A DNA stretch of 59,894 nt from an uncultured Woeseiaceae bacterium (GCA_947259985.1 CAMYOJ010000005.1:1-59894); one strand, 5' to 3'; positions 22,630 through 32,115 are shown, counted from the stretch's first letter. Program-made: numbers and translations. The notes: generated by a model not told the origin, from the sequence alone.

Positions 22630-23328
22630 ATGGTCTGGTTTCGGTACCTCGCTTACTTTGTCGCGGTTGCGTTCATCACCTGGGCGCTGACGCAGATGGA
22701 AATCTGGTCGCCAGGCAGCCTCAAGATGCACATATTCCTGAGCGACAGCGACGTGTACGGCACCAGCGAGTTCTCTCCGGTCGAGATCATCCAGGCCATC
22801 ATTCTCGGCGCCTGCGGCGTGATCATGGCCTGGGTAGCGAAATACTGCCCATCGCAACGGCCGATCGCATTCGGTTTCGGCGGCATGGCGCTGGCGTTTC
22901 TGATTCGCGAGCTCGACTTCTTCCTCGATCGCTACGTTATCGACAACTTCTGGCAGGTGCTGATCGTGATTGTCGGCGCATTGCTGATCGCGTATACCTA
23001 TCGACACCGAAGACGGCTAAACGTCGGGCTTGCCCGTATCTGGCCGTCACCCGGGCTGACATTGCTGTTTGCCGGCGCCGTCGTCCTGTTTGCATTCGTC
23101 CGGCTCGTCGGCCATGAGCCACTGTGGATGTCGATACTCGGTGATGCGTATCAGCGCGTCATCAAGCTCGCGGTAGAGGAATTCATCGAGTTGATCGGCT
23201 ACTTCCTGTGGATGATTGGCACGATCGAATATGCGCTACAGGCGCGAGCGATAGCGTACCGGGAACCGCAGCCTGCCGCGCAACGACGACGCCAGAAGCG
23301 GCGACATGACGCTGAAGGGAAGTTCTGA
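22630..23328 (+). CDS. Unknown integral membrane protein
   Basis: 232-residue protein with about six hydrophobic helices, starting with MVWFRYLAYFVAVAFITWAL. Conserved-looking charged patches inside or next to helices are LIRELDFFLDRY and KLAVEEFIELIGYFLWMIGTIEY, the latter with several acidic residues in a helix. The C-terminus is basic and cytosolic (AAQRRRQKRRHDAEGKF). I do not recognise the family. Its TGA is formed by the first three bases of the inverted-repeat element that follows, so the native C-terminus may have been altered. Confidence 0.75.
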   Translation: MVWFRYLAYFVAVAFITWALTQMEIWSPGSLKMHIFLSDSDVYGTSEFSPVEIIQAIILGACGVIMAWVAKYCPSQRPIAFGFGGMALAFLIRELDFFLDRYVIDNFWQVLIVIVGALLIAYTYRHRRRLNVGLARIWPSPGLTLLFAGAVVLFAFVRLVGHEPLWMSILGDAYQRVIKLAVEEFIELIGYFLWMIGTIEYALQARAIAYREPQPAAQRRRQKRRHDAEGKF

Positions 23329-23585
23329 TCACCCGTTCAGGCACGGTCCAAACTTCGCACAACAGCGGCGATCACGGAGATGTCGCAGTCGCTCGGACAA
23401 TCTTCGATAACTCGCTTGGTGCGATATCTCCATGCTCGCCGCAATCGTCCATGTCATGGACCGTAAGCGAGCGGACAAGATGTTCGTTGGCAGGACATAA
23501 AGCGAGCGTAGCGAGACAGTCCGCCAACGAAGCATGTTGGCCGATCGCTTGTGGTGGATAAGATGGCCCGGTTACCGGGTGATCA
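23326..23585. mobile_element. 260-bp non-coding element with 10-bp terminal inverted repeats
   Basis: Bounded by perfect 10-bp inverted repeats: TGATCACCCG at 23326-23335 and CGGGTGATCA at 23576-23585. Inside are three hairpin-forming stretches. A 22-bp imperfect stem pairs 23366-23387 with 23420-23441. A palindrome GTCCATGTCATGGAC lies at 23447-23461. An arm TTCGTTGGCAGGAC (23483-23496) pairs with 23519-23531. CCCGGTTACCGGG adjoins the right end. Both flanking convergent genes stop on the TGA at the element's own ends. No convincing coding frame exists inside. It looks like a miniature inverted-repeat or REP-type element; no target-site duplication is evident. Confidence 0.55.
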
Positions 23586-24080
23586 CAGAATAGTGGGATT
23601 TGGCGCGTCGCCGTAAACCTCGTCAGGATCGAATACCTTTTCGGTTTCAGTCCATTCGAGCTCGACGTGACCCTCTGCCTGTTTCGCCGCAAAGTCGCTG
23701 CCAACAGGTACCTTGCGGTAAAAGCAGCTGCGGTAGCCGACATGACAGCTGGCGCCGCCCGCCACGTCCACGCGCAACCAGATGCAATCCTGGTCGTCGT
23801 CGACAAGGAGCTCCCTTACTGTTTGCACGAGGCCGCTCGTCGCGCCCTTGTGCCACAGCACCTGGCGGCTGCGGCTGTAGTAATGCGCCTCGCCCGAGCT
23901 GATCGTCAGTTGCAGCGCCTCGGCGTTCATAAAGCCCTGCATCAGTAGTTCACCCGTCTGGAAGTCCGTCGTGACGACCGTAATCAGGCCGCGATCGTCG
24001 AACTTCGGGGCAAGATCGTCGCCTTCCTCGACTTGCTCGATCGACTCGCGGGCTTGAAATCTGACTGGCGCAACAGACAT
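23583..24080 (-). CDS. hisI: Phosphoribosyl-AMP cyclohydrolase
   Basis: 165-residue enzyme of histidine synthesis opening the adenine ring of PR-AMP, Zn- and Mg-dependent. Signature segments are [31 protein letters not shown] and the metal-ligand region [27 protein letters not shown] (segment positions about 50-75, 78-86 and 98-125). It is a stand-alone HisI without the HisE domain and is not near other his genes. The ATG at 24080 is preceded by AGGAA. Its stop codon lies in the right arm of the 260-bp element. Divergent from cysS. Confidence 0.93.
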   Translation of the reverse strand: MSVAPVRFQARESIEQVEEGDDLAPKFDDRGLITVVTTDFQTGELLMQGFMNAEALQLTISSGEAHYYSRSRQVLWHKGATSGLVQTVRELLVDDDQDCIWLRVDVAGGASCHVGYRSCFYRKVPVGSDFAAKQAEGHVELEWTETEKVFDPDEVYGDAPNPTIL

Positions 24081-24138
24081 TGGAATTCCTCGAAGAATGT
24101 TTTTGCGGCCCGGAAGAATACCGATCGTAGCGGCGGGC

Positions 24139-24155
24139 AGCAATATTGCTATGAT
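24139..24155 (+). promoter_or_regulatory. Palindrome and candidate -10 box upstream of cysS
   Basis: AGCAATATTGCT (24139-24150) is a perfect 12-bp palindrome immediately followed by TATGAT (24150-24155), a good -10 match about 30 bp before cysS. No strong -35 is seen at 16-18 bp. The palindrome overlapping the -10 could be an operator; this is inference. Confidence 0.35.
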
Positions 24156-24185
24156 TGCGTTTTTTAACGACCGGCCAGAGATTCC

Positions 24186-25565
24186 ATGACCATACAGCTA
24201 CACGACACGCTCCAGGGCAAGAAAGTCCCCTTCGAGCCGCTCAAAGAGGGCGAGGTGACGATGTACCTGTGTGGGCCGACCGTCTACAACTATGCGCACA
24301 TCGGCAACGCCAGGCCGGCTGTCGTATTCGACCTGCTGGCTCGCGTATTGCGGCGCCATTACAAGCTCACGTTCGCGCGCAACATCACGGACGTTGATGA
24401 CAAGATCAACGCGGCGTCGATCGAAACGGGCAAGCCGATCGACGAGATCACGGCCCGCTATATCAAGGCCTACAACGACGACATGGGTGCGCTGGGCGTG
24501 CAGCCGCCCGACATTGAGCCGCGGGCAACGCAGCACATCGACGTCATGATCCGGATGATAGAGAAGCTCGTCGACGAGGGCTTTGCCTACGAAGCCGACG
24601 GGCATGTGCTGTTTGACGTGGATTCGTACGACCGCTATGGCGAGCTGTCGAAGAGAAACTTGCGCGAGATGATCGCGGGTTCACGCGTCGAGGTCGCTCC
24701 GTACAAGAAGGCGGCGCATGATTTCGTGTTGTGGAAACCGTCCACGCCTGAACTGCCGGGTTGGGACTCGCCGTGGGGCCGCGGGCGGCCGGGATGGCAC
24801 ATCGAATGCTCCGCGATGGCCGAACAGCACCTGGGCGACACGATAGACATTCATGCAGGTGGCCAGGATCTCGTGTTCCCGCATCACGAGAACGAATGCG
24901 CGCAAAGTGCCTGCGCTCACGATGGCGCGCCGTTCGCGCGTTACTGGTTGCACAATGGGTTCCTGAGCATCGACGAGACCAAGATGTCGAAATCGCTCGG
25001 GAACGTGCTGCTCGTGCATGACCTCGTCGAGACGATACCGGGCGAGGTCATACGCCTGGCGTTGCTCGGTGCGCATTATCGGCAGCCGCTTGACTGGTCG
25101 GCCGAGACGATCGAGTCGGCGCGCAAGATGCTGGACCGGCTCTACGGTGCGATTCGGGGCATCGACGTGCCTGACGAAGTCCGGGCGGCCGCCAAGGTGC
25201 CCGAGGCATTGGTGGCGGCGCTCGAAGATGACCTCAATACGCCCAAGGCGCTTGCCGAGTTTTTTGCGCTTGCCCGGCGCCTGAACAAGGCAAGTGATCC
25301 GGCAGAGATCGAGTCGCTGGCCGCGCAGATGTACGCGGCCGGCGAGCTCATGGGCCTGCTATCGGGGGATCCCGAGGATTGGTTTGCCGGTCATGTCGAA
25401 GGGCAGCTGTCGGCCGACGAGATCGAGGCTTTCATCGAACAGAGAAATGCGGCCAAGGTCGCCCGCGATTTCGAGAAAGCCGATGCGATACGCGACCGGC
25501 TTGCCGAGGGCGGCGTCACGATCCAGGATGGCCGCGAGGGCACGACCTGGCGCCGGAGCGGTTGA
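24186..25565 (+). CDS. cysS: Cysteinyl-tRNA synthetase
   Basis: 459-residue class I synthetase charging tRNA-Cys. The HIGH-type motif is [18 protein letters not shown] near residue 20, where the Cys is the first zinc ligand. Further zinc ligands lie in WHIECSAM and [16 protein letters not shown] sits near 265. A DALR and anticodon-binding region completes the protein ([28 protein letters not shown]). The start ATG 24186 is divergent from hisI. Its stop overlaps the sufE start. Confidence 0.98.
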   Translation: MTIQLHDTLQGKKVPFEPLKEGEVTMYLCGPTVYNYAHIGNARPAVVFDLLARVLRRHYKLTFARNITDVDDKINAASIETGKPIDEITARYIKAYNDDMGALGVQPPDIEPRATQHIDVMIRMIEKLVDEGFAYEADGHVLFDVDSYDRYGELSKRNLREMIAGSRVEVAPYKKAAHDFVLWKPSTPELPGWDSPWGRGRPGWHIECSAMAEQHLGDTIDIHAGGQDLVFPHHENECAQSACAHDGAPFARYWLHNGFLSIDETKMSKSLGNVLLVHDLVETIPGEVIRLALLGAHYRQPLDWSAETIESARKMLDRLYGAIRGIDVPDEVRAAAKVPEALVAALEDDLNTPKALAEFFALARRLNKASDPAEIESLAAQMYAAGELMGLLSGDPEDWFAGHVEGQLSADEIEAFIEQRNAAKVARDFEKADAIRDRLAEGGVTIQDGREGTTWRRSG

Positions 25566-25993
25566 TGATGAGCAACGAAGTCGAACTCGCGCAGCAGGAA
25601 GTCATCGACGAGTTCAGTTTCTTCGAAGACTGGATGGATCGCTACCAGTACCTGATCGATCTGGGCCGTCGTTTGCCAGACTTCCCCGAGGAGCTGCGCA
25701 CCGAAGAGAATCGCATTCGAGGTTGCCAGTCGCAGGTTTGGTTTGTCGCCGAAGCAAAGGGCGACCGGCTCGAGTTTCGCGCGATCAGCGACGCCGCGAT
25801 CGTTTCCGGACTGATCGCATTGTTGCTACGTCTTTACAGCGGCCGCCGCCCGCAGGATATCCTCGACACGCCACCCGATTTCGTCAAGGCGCTGCAGCTC
25901 GAGAGCCACCTGAGCCCGACTCGCAGTAACGGTCTGTCGTCAATGCTCAAGGCGATCCGTGGCTTTGCGACCGAGGCCTTGCAGGCAGCCTGA
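25565..25993 (+). CDS. sufE: SufE family cysteine desulfuration protein
   Basis: 142-residue sulfur acceptor that takes persulfide sulfur from a cysteine desulfurase for Fe-S cluster assembly. The active cysteine lies in the invariant loop [13 protein letters not shown], about residue 55. Residues before it ([20 protein letters not shown]) match SufE/CsdE helices. Start ATG 25565 or the next codon; it overlaps the cysS stop by one base. No sufBCDS genes are nearby, so it could serve either the Suf or the Csd route. Confidence 0.92.
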   Translation: MMSNEVELAQQEVIDEFSFFEDWMDRYQYLIDLGRRLPDFPEELRTEENRIRGCQSQVWFVAEAKGDRLEFRAISDAAIVSGLIALLLRLYSGRRPQDILDTPPDFVKALQLESHLSPTRSNGLSSMLKAIRGFATEALQAA

Positions 25994-26256
25994 TGCCGAA
26001 TGCGATCAGCCGCGTCCTGGCTCGGCCGCTGATCTGGCTGGTGAAGTTCTACAGGTTTGCGATTTCCCCCTGGCTCGGTGGCAACTGTCGATTTCAACCG
26101 ACCTGTTCCGAGTACGCGATAGAGGCGCTGCAAGCTCACGGGGTGTTGCGTGGCAGTTGGCTCGCGGCGAAGCGTATCGGCCGCTGCAATCCCTGGGGCG
26201 GTTCGGGTTATGACCCTGTGCCCGGGGTCGTGCAGGACGACGATGAAGCCGATTGA
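25993..26256 (+). CDS. yidD: Membrane protein insertion efficiency factor YidD
   Basis: 87-residue membrane-associated protein helping YidC insert proteins. Key features are [28 protein letters not shown], with the conserved cysteines, then [15 protein letters not shown] near the C-terminus. It normally sits between rnpA and yidC beside the replication origin; here it sits between sufE (ATGA-type one-base overlap) and a membrane protein gene that overlaps it by 14 bp. The relocation is unusual, but the sequence is intact. Confidence 0.95.
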   Translation: MPNAISRVLARPLIWLVKFYRFAISPWLGGNCRFQPTCSEYAIEALQAHGVLRGSWLAAKRIGRCNPWGGSGYDPVPGVVQDDDEAD

Positions 26257-27277
26257 CGTCTTCAGGGCGATTATCTATCCCCTTGCGGAACCAGCCGTGC
26301 TGGTGCCGCTGCTCGTCTTCTGGCTGTTGCTGATGCTCGCAAGCGCGGCCGGGCTGCTGGGCCTGTTTCTGATGATCGTCGTCATACCAGCCGTTTTCCG
26401 TTACCAGATGATCGTGCTCGAGGCGCGCGCCCGCGCAGCCACCCCCGCGACTCCCGACGTCGATTTCTTTCGCTGGTTCGGTAACGCCTGGACGCTGTTC
26501 CCCGTTCCCGTAGCGTTCTTGCTCATATCGTTGACGATCGAGACCGCACAACGATTCGGCACGCGCTGGGCGATCGTACCGGTACTATTCGCGAGCGCAT
26601 TCTTTCCGGCCTCCATCGCGGTTCTCGCGATCACGCAGTCTCCTTTACAGAGTCTCAATCCCGTCGCTCTGTATCGCCTGCTGAAACAATGTGGCAACAC
26701 TTTCTGGATGGCCACGGCATTTCTCGTTGTCGCCGCGTGGTTGTCCGTGGAAGCTGAAGTGCTGCCGTCCATGTTGGCAAGCCTCGTACAACTCGTCCTT
26801 TCGTTTTCGTTTTTTGCTCTCGTGGGTAGCCTTATCGAGCCGTACGGTCTCGTCGACGATGTGGATATTCCCGTGCCTCTCGAGAAGACCGCCGAGGACA
26901 TCGACCAGGATCTCGAAAAGGCGCGCACGTACGCGCTCAACCATGCCTATGGCTTCATTAGCAGGGATAATCGCGCGGGCGGCTTCAAGCACATCTTCGC
27001 GCAGATAGAGGAGGATCCGGATCCCGTTACTGCCTGGGCCTGGTATTTCAGGCGCATGCTCGCATGGGAGAGCCAGGATCACGCGCTGTTTTTTGCCCAA
27101 CACTATCTGCACGATATGTTGCATTACGGCGAGCGCGTTGCGGCCGTCAAGCTGATACAGCGCTGCCGCCTCATCGACGAGCGCTGGAAGCCGCAGCGCG
27201 AGGATCTGCCAGCCGCGATCGAGGCGGCGGAATCGATCGGCCATATCGAGGTCGCGGCCGTGCTGAAGCGCTACTGA
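26243..27277 (+). CDS. Unknown membrane protein with cytosolic helical tail
   Basis: 344-residue protein. Five or six hydrophobic segments fill residues 10-215 ([38 protein letters not shown]; and others). A soluble, mostly helical C-terminus of about 125 residues follows, rich in acidic and aromatic residues ([38 protein letters not shown]), reminiscent of TPR-like packing. The start is ATG 26243, overlapping yidD by 14 bp, so it is probably translated in step with yidD. I cannot assign a family; a role in membrane protein handling is only a guess from context. Confidence 0.75.
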   Translation: MKPIDVFRAIIYPLAEPAVLVPLLVFWLLLMLASAAGLLGLFLMIVVIPAVFRYQMIVLEARARAATPATPDVDFFRWFGNAWTLFPVPVAFLLISLTIETAQRFGTRWAIVPVLFASAFFPASIAVLAITQSPLQSLNPVALYRLLKQCGNTFWMATAFLVVAAWLSVEAEVLPSMLASLVQLVLSFSFFALVGSLIEPYGLVDDVDIPVPLEKTAEDIDQDLEKARTYALNHAYGFISRDNRAGGFKHIFAQIEEDPDPVTAWAWYFRRMLAWESQDHALFFAQHYLHDMLHYGERVAAVKLIQRCRLIDERWKPQREDLPAAIEAAESIGHIEVAAVLKRY

Positions 27278-27294
27278 GGCGCTACAATACGCCT

Positions 27295-27549
27295 ATGGAC
27301 AAGCGATTATTGACGATATTGCGCTGCCCGGTCAGCCACAAGGGGCTGTCGGTCATGAAAAAAGACCAGTTGCAGAAGGTCAACGCCGCAATAGGCGCGG
27401 GTGGCCTGGTGAATCATGAGGGTACAAAGGTCAGGGAAGCGCTTTCTGAGGCGCTCGTGACCGACGACGGCAAGCGCGTGTATCCCGTGAACGACGGTAT
27501 ACCGGTACTGCTCGAAGGCGAGTCCATCAGCATGGAGCAGATTGCTTGA
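27295..27549 (+). CDS. Trm112/UPF0434 family small protein
   Basis: 84-residue Trm112-like protein. The N-terminus LLTILRCPVSHKGLSVM and the C-terminal segment GKRVYPVNDGIPVLLEGES are the family hallmarks. Only one of the metal-binding cysteines common in Trm112 remains. A lengthened middle (QLQKVNAAIGAGGLVNHEGTKV) is seen compared with E. coli YcaR (60 residues). It may act as an activator of methyltransferases, as in eukaryotes and archaea, but in bacteria this is not settled. Its stop overlaps the holA start (TTGA). Confidence 0.85.
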   Translation: MDKRLLTILRCPVSHKGLSVMKKDQLQKVNAAIGAGGLVNHEGTKVREALSEALVTDDGKRVYPVNDGIPVLLEGESISMEQIA

Positions 27550-28550
27550 AGATTCAGGCGAATCAGCTCTCGGCTCATCTCAAGAAATCCCTTGCTCCCT
27601 GTTACCTCGTCACGGGCGACGAACACCTGCTCGTAGACGAAGCACTCGATGCGATTCGTGAAACGGCGCGCGAGCGGGGCTTCGGTATGCGCGAGCTGCA
27701 TGTCGCGACGACGGGTTTCGACTGGGCGCAACTAACGGCGTCGAGCGGCAACCTGTCGTTGTTCGCGGAACAACGAATCATCGAGCTGCGCCTGCCGACC
27801 GGCAAACCCGGCCGGGCAGGTGGCGCGGCTATTATCGAACTCGTTGAGGCGTCGGGCCCGGATACGCTGTTCATCGTTACAGCGCCGAAACTCGACAAAA
27901 GTGCCAGCGCCTCGAAATGGGCCAAAGCGATCGGGCAGAAAGGCGTGAACCTGCCCATCTGGCCGGTCGGTCTTCGTGAATTGCCCGGCTGGATCGCCAG
28001 TCGCATGCGCAGCGTGGGTCTCAAGCCCGAACGCGATGCCGTAACGTTGATCGCCGACCGGGTCGAGGGAAACCTGCTGGCCGCCGGGCAGGAAATCGAG
28101 AAGCTGCGCCTGCTGCTGGGCGAAGGTCCTGTCAGCGCTGCAGATGTCAATAATGCGGTGGCCAACAGCAGCCGCTACGACGTCTACAAACTCACCGACG
28201 CCGCACTGGCCGGCGATGCTGCGCGAGCCGTGAAGATTCTGGGTGGATTGCGGGCCGAGGGCGTCGAACCCGTCATTGTCATGTGGGCGCTGACTCGCGA
28301 ATTGCGAACCTTGTCATCGCTGGACGACGTCGTTCGCCAGGGCGGCGATCTCGGCGGGGCGATGCAAAGGAACGGCGTCTGGCGTAATCGACAAGGTCTT
28401 CTCCGCAGCTGCATCGGTCGACACCAGCACGGCGACTTTCATCGCATGCTCAAGGTTTCCGGTCGCGCCGACGCTGCAGCCAAGGGACAGCGCGGTGGCG
28501 ATCCCTGGCAGATGGCGACTGATATCGTCGTAGGAATGGCGCGAGCATGA
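27546..28550 (+). CDS. holA: DNA polymerase III delta subunit
   Basis: 334-residue clamp-loader subunit that opens the beta clamp. The N-terminal region APCYLVTGDEHLLVDEALDAIRE is typical for HolA; the beta-opening wedge follows (SLFAEQRIIELRLPTGKPG). The helical collar domain forms the last 120 residues. Start TTG 27546 overlaps the Trm112-like stop. The stop overlaps the nadD ATG (ATGA). holA-nadD-rsfS-rlmH is the standard order, but it is usually attached to leuS-lptE. Confidence 0.95.
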   Translation: MKIQANQLSAHLKKSLAPCYLVTGDEHLLVDEALDAIRETARERGFGMRELHVATTGFDWAQLTASSGNLSLFAEQRIIELRLPTGKPGRAGGAAIIELVEASGPDTLFIVTAPKLDKSASASKWAKAIGQKGVNLPIWPVGLRELPGWIASRMRSVGLKPERDAVTLIADRVEGNLLAAGQEIEKLRLLLGEGPVSAADVNNAVANSSRYDVYKLTDAALAGDAARAVKILGGLRAEGVEPVIVMWALTRELRTLSSLDDVVRQGGDLGGAMQRNGVWRNRQGLLRSCIGRHQHGDFHRMLKVSGRADAAAKGQRGGDPWQMATDIVVGMARA

Positions 28551-29194
28551 CGCCACTCGGAGTTTTTGGCGGCACGTTCGACCCCATCCATTACGGCCAC
28601 CTGAGAACCGCTTTCGAGATGTTGCAGGCCTTGCGCTTCGCGCATGTGCATTTGATTCCCTGTGCCGATCCGCCGCATCGCGGCAAAACGTATGCGCCGG
28701 CCGCCGAGCGCATGCGCATGGTCGAACTTGCCGTGGCGGGCGAGGACGGTTTTGTGGCGGATGATCGCGAACTGCGGCGTACCGGGCCGTCTTATACGAT
28801 TGATACGCTGACCGAATTGCGCGGGGAATTTCCGCAGCGTGCATTGGGTCTGATTCTTGGTATGGACGCTTTCCTGGGACTGCACGACTGGCATCGCTGG
28901 GACGAAATTCTCGATGTCGCGCACATCGTGGTTGCGCACCGCCCGGGCTGGAAAGCGCCCGACATCGGTCCGTTGGGCGAACTGATCGCCGAACATGGTA
29001 CGCATCGCGTCGAGGATCTGCACAACGAGGTGCATGGGCGTATTCACATCCACGCAGTGACGCAGCTCGAGATTTCATCGACCGAGATACGGGATCTCGT
29101 GGCGGCCGGCCGGGATCCCAGGTTCCTGATGCCGGATGCGGTGCGGGACGAAATTTACACGAGTGGCTGTTATTCCCCAGGAGGCGAGATTTGA
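28547..29194 (+). CDS. nadD: Nicotinate-nucleotide adenylyltransferase
   Basis: 215-residue NAD biosynthesis enzyme that makes deamido-NAD from nicotinate mononucleotide and ATP. The nucleotidyltransferase motif GGTFDPIHYGHLR lies at residues 7-19, and the second motif SSTEIRDLVAAGRD near 180 is the usual ISSTxIR. GMDAFLGLHDWHRWDEI is the family's middle signature. It overlaps holA by four bases. Confidence 0.97.
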   Translation: MTPLGVFGGTFDPIHYGHLRTAFEMLQALRFAHVHLIPCADPPHRGKTYAPAAERMRMVELAVAGEDGFVADDRELRRTGPSYTIDTLTELRGEFPQRALGLILGMDAFLGLHDWHRWDEILDVAHIVVAHRPGWKAPDIGPLGELIAEHGTHRVEDLHNEVHGRIHIHAVTQLEISSTEIRDLVAAGRDPRFLMPDAVRDEIYTSGCYSPGGEI

Positions 29195-29213
29195 ACACGA
29201 GTGAGAACCACGT

Positions 29214-29567
29214 ATGAACAGCGAACAACTCAGTGACCTGGTGATCGAGGCACTTGACGACATCAAGGCAAAGGACGTCGTCAGACTCGATGTACGTAAC
29301 ATGACGACGGTAACCGATTACATGATCGTTGCGAGCGGCACATCGAATCGTCACGTCAAGGCGCTGGTCGACAACGTCACTGAGAAAGCGAAGGAGGCTG
29401 GCCATCGGCCTATCGGTGTCGAAGGTGAAGACGGTGGTGAATGGGTGTTGCTGGACCTGCAGGACACGCTGGTTCACGTCATGCTTCCGAAAGTGCGTGA
29501 GTTCTACAATCTGGAGAAGCTCTGGTCGATTGTCCCGACGGGGGACGCGACGGCCACTGACGGCTAG
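29214..29567 (+). CDS. rsfS: Ribosomal silencing factor RsfS
   Basis: 117-residue RsfS/YbeB protein that binds L14 and blocks subunit joining in stationary phase. Seen are the N-terminal helix EALDDIKAKDVVRLDVRNMT, the strand TDYMIVASGTSNRHVKALVDNV and the tail EGEDGGEWVLLDLQDTLVHVM. Length is normal for the family. It lies between nadD and rlmH with 19- and 3-bp gaps. Confidence 0.97.
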   Translation: MNSEQLSDLVIEALDDIKAKDVVRLDVRNMTTVTDYMIVASGTSNRHVKALVDNVTEKAKEAGHRPIGVEGEDGGEWVLLDLQDTLVHVMLPKVREFYNLEKLWSIVPTGDATATDG

Positions 29568-29570
29568 CTC

Positions 29571-30041
29571 GTGCACATTCGACTCCTTGCCGTAGGCGAT
29601 CGTCAGCCCGCGTGGGTCAACGACGCGTACAAGAGCTATGCCGAGCGCTTCCCGCGCGAGTGGAAGTTTCGGCTCGACACGATTCCTACCGTGCGGCGTG
29701 GCAAGAATGACAAGTCCCGCCAGGCGATGGAAGCCGAGGGGGAGCAGGTGATCGCGAGATTGCAGGACGCTGAGCAGCTTGTGTTGCTCGACGAGCGCGG
29801 CAAACCGCTCAGTAGTAAGGGGCTTGCATCGAAACTCGCTGACTGGCAACAGGACGGCCGTGATCTTTGCCTGCTCATCGGCGGTCCCGACGGCGTGTCT
29901 GACGCGTGCCGCCGGCGGGCGGATTTCACTTGGTCGCTGTCTTCGATGACGCTGCCGCATGGCCTGGCGCGAGTGCTGGTCGCGGAACAGCTATATCGCG
30001 CGTGGTCAATGCACAGCGGACATCCCTATCACCGGGCCTGA
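29571..30041 (+). CDS. rlmH: 23S rRNA pseudouridine-1915 N3-methyltransferase
   Basis: 156-residue SPOUT methyltransferase acting on assembled 70S ribosomes. The SAM-binding knot is recognisable: LVLLDERGKPLSSKGLA, CLLIGGPDGVSDAC, and the C-terminal SLSSMTLPHGLARVLVAEQLYRAW followed by HPYHRA. Start GTG 29571, 3 bp after rsfS. Confidence 0.97.
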   Translation: MHIRLLAVGDRQPAWVNDAYKSYAERFPREWKFRLDTIPTVRRGKNDKSRQAMEAEGEQVIARLQDAEQLVLLDERGKPLSSKGLASKLADWQQDGRDLCLLIGGPDGVSDACRRRADFTWSLSSMTLPHGLARVLVAEQLYRAWSMHSGHPYHRA

Positions 30042-30044
30042 TAC

Positions 30045-30647
30045 ATGACTCCTGCGCTTTACCTGGCTTCGTCATCGCCGCGCCGGCAGCAGATCCTCGC
30101 CGCGCTCGGTTTCACATTCGAGGTCAGGAGCCGGGAAGTGGATGAGACGCCACTGGCCGCCGAATCGCCGGAAGACATGGTATTGCGGCTGGCAAGGGCA
30201 AAAGCCCTGGCTCTCGACGTCGGCGAATCGGATGTCGTCATCGGCGCCGATACGGCGGTCGTCGTGGACCACGTTGCGCTCGGCAAACCGAGGGACGAGG
30301 AAGATGCGGTTGCGATGCTGATGCGCCTGTCGGGACGCCAACACTCGGTCATTACAGGGGTGGCTGTGCGCGGGGCGAACGGCGTACAGGCGGTGCTCAG
30401 CGCAACCGATGTGCAATTCCGGGATATCAGTCGGGACGAAGCGCGCGCATACTGGCAAAGTGGGGAGCCCCGCGACAAGGCAGGAGCCTATGCGATACAG
30501 GGAATTGGCGGGGCATTTGTCGAGAATATCGAGGGCAGCTATTCAGGCGTAGTGGGCCTGCCCGTTTTCGAGACTATAAAGCTGTTGCATGCCGTCGGTG
30601 TGCACATCTTGCCGCCACAGGTTCGGGACGAAGACAATGACCGATGA
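30045..30647 (+). CDS. maf: Maf family nucleotide pyrophosphatase
   Basis: 200-residue house-cleaning nucleotide pyrophosphatase of the Maf family; YhdE type (dTTP/UTP) is suggested by the neighbouring rng. Diagnostic segments are YLASSSPRRQQILAALGF at the N-terminus, VIGADTAVVVD, LGKPRDEEDAVAML and KAGAYAIQGIGGAFVENIEGSYSGVVGLP toward the C-terminus. It overlaps rng by 11 bp. Confidence 0.95.
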   Translation: MTPALYLASSSPRRQQILAALGFTFEVRSREVDETPLAAESPEDMVLRLARAKALALDVGESDVVIGADTAVVVDHVALGKPRDEEDAVAMLMRLSGRQHSVITGVAVRGANGVQAVLSATDVQFRDISRDEARAYWQSGEPRDKAGAYAIQGIGGAFVENIEGSYSGVVGLPVFETIKLLHAVGVHILPPQVRDEDNDR

Positions 30648-32115
30648 GTCATTAAAAGAAGAAATACTGATCAACGTGACCTCCAGCGAGGTGCGCGCAG
30701 CGTTGCTCGAAAACGGCGTGTTGCAGGAAGTGTACATCGAGCGCTCTGCGCGACGCGGCCTCATCAGCAATATCTACAAAGGGCAGGCGCTGCGCGTTTT
30801 GCCCGGCATGCAGGCCGCATTCATCGATATCGGCCTGGACCGCACGGCCTTCCTGCACGCCTCCGACATCGCCGGCAAGGCGCCAGGTGCGGAGTCCGAA
30901 GAGGTCGCCAACATCCGCGACCTGGTGCGCGAAGGCGACGAAATCATGGTGCAGGTGGTCAAGGATCCGCTCGGCAACAAGGGAGCAAGACTGACGACCT
31001 TCATCACGCTGCCGTCGAGGCACATCGTGCTGCTACCACGCAGCAATTCGGTTGGCATATCGGCCCGTATAGAGGACGAGGCCGAACGCGAGCGGCTGCG
31101 CACCATGGTGGAGGAAATTCTCGCGGAGCGAGAACTCGATTGCGGCGCCATCGTGCGAACCGTTGCCGAGGGCGTCGACAAGGCAACGTTGCTTGCCGAC
31201 CTCAAGTACACGCTCAGGCTCTGGGATGTCGTTAAGGAACGGTGCAGCAAGAGTGCGGTAAAAACACTCGTGAATGAGGATCTGTCGCTGCCGCTCAGGG
31301 TCCTCAGGGACATGGTCACCAGCGACATCGAACGCGTCCTGGTTGATTCGGAGCAGGATTTCGAGGCTATGCAGGAATTCGCAAATACATACTTGCCTGA
31401 ACCCGGGCCCGAAATAGAGCTTTATCGGCGACGTCGGCCGATCTTCGACCTGCATGGCATCGAAGACGAGATTCGTCGCTCTCTCGATAGGAATATACCC
31501 TTAAAATCCGGAGGTTATATTATTTTTGACCAGACCGAAGCGATGACCACGGTCGACGTCAATACGGGTGGTTACGTGGGTCATCGCAACCTCGAGGAGA
31601 CGATTTACAGGACCAATCTCGAGGCCGCCGTCGCCATTGCACGTCAATTACGCCTGCGCAACCTGGGCGGGATCATCATCATCGACTTCATCGACATGGA
31701 AGAGGCCGACCATCGCGAGAACGTCCTGCATGTTCTCGAACAGTCGCTGGCCCGGGACCATGCGCGTCATCAGATCACACCCTTGTCGCCGCTCGGCCTC
31801 GTCGAAATGACGCGCAAGCGAAATCGCGAGAGCCTGCAGCATGTGCTCTGCGAGGGTTGCCCCTGCTGCAGCGGTCGCGGTTTTGTCATGACGGCCGAGA
31901 CCGTGTGCTTCGAAATATTTCGCGAAATCATTCGCCAGTCGCGGCAGTTCGAATTCGATGAGGTGCGCGTGCTCGCTCACGAAGACGTCATCGAACTGTT
32001 GCTCGATGAACAGGCACGCAGCCTGGCCGAACTCGAAGAACAAACCGGCAAATCGATCCGTCTGCAGACCGAGTCACTGTACCTGCAGGATCAGTTTGAC
32101 GTCGTATTGATGTAG
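30637..32115 (+). CDS. rng: Ribonuclease G
   Basis: 492-residue endonuclease of the RNase E/G family, maturing the 16S rRNA 5' end. An S1 domain covers roughly residues 35-125 (GQALRVLPGMQAAFIDIGLDRTAFLH). The magnesium site appears as TTVDVNTGG and IIIIDFIDME. The zinc-link motif is CEGCPCCSGRG near 405. The length (no long C-terminal scaffold) identifies RNase G rather than RNase E. I start at ATG 30637, which overlaps the end of maf; the frame remains open further upstream. Confidence 0.97.
   Translation: MTDESLKEEILINVTSSEVRAALLENGVLQEVYIERSARRGLISNIYKGQALRVLPGMQAAFIDIGLDRTAFLHASDIAGKAPGAESEEVANIRDLVREGDEIMVQVVKDPLGNKGARLTTFITLPSRHIVLLPRSNSVGISARIEDEAERERLRTMVEEILAERELDCGAIVRTVAEGVDKATLLADLKYTLRLWDVVKERCSKSAVKTLVNEDLSLPLRVLRDMVTSDIERVLVDSEQDFEAMQEFANTYLPEPGPEIELYRRRRPIFDLHGIEDEIRRSLDRNIPLKSGGYIIFDQTEAMTTVDVNTGGYVGHRNLEETIYRTNLEAAVAIARQLRLRNLGGIIIIDFIDMEEADHRENVLHVLEQSLARDHARHQITPLSPLGLVEMTRKRNRESLQHVLCEGCPCCSGRGFVMTAETVCFEIFREIIRQSRQFEFDEVRVLAHEDVIELLLDEQARSLAELEEQTGKSIRLQTESLYLQDQFDVVLM

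Noticed and set aside
23329-23535. 68-codon frame inside the 260-bp element
   Set aside because: It is made of inverted-repeat sequence, lacks a ribosome site and has no protein-like composition.
28314-29960. 548-codon minus-strand frame over holA, nadD, rsfS and rlmH
   Set aside because: It runs opposite four clearly recognised genes; its sequence is low in motif content and rich in His/Arg as antisense frames are.
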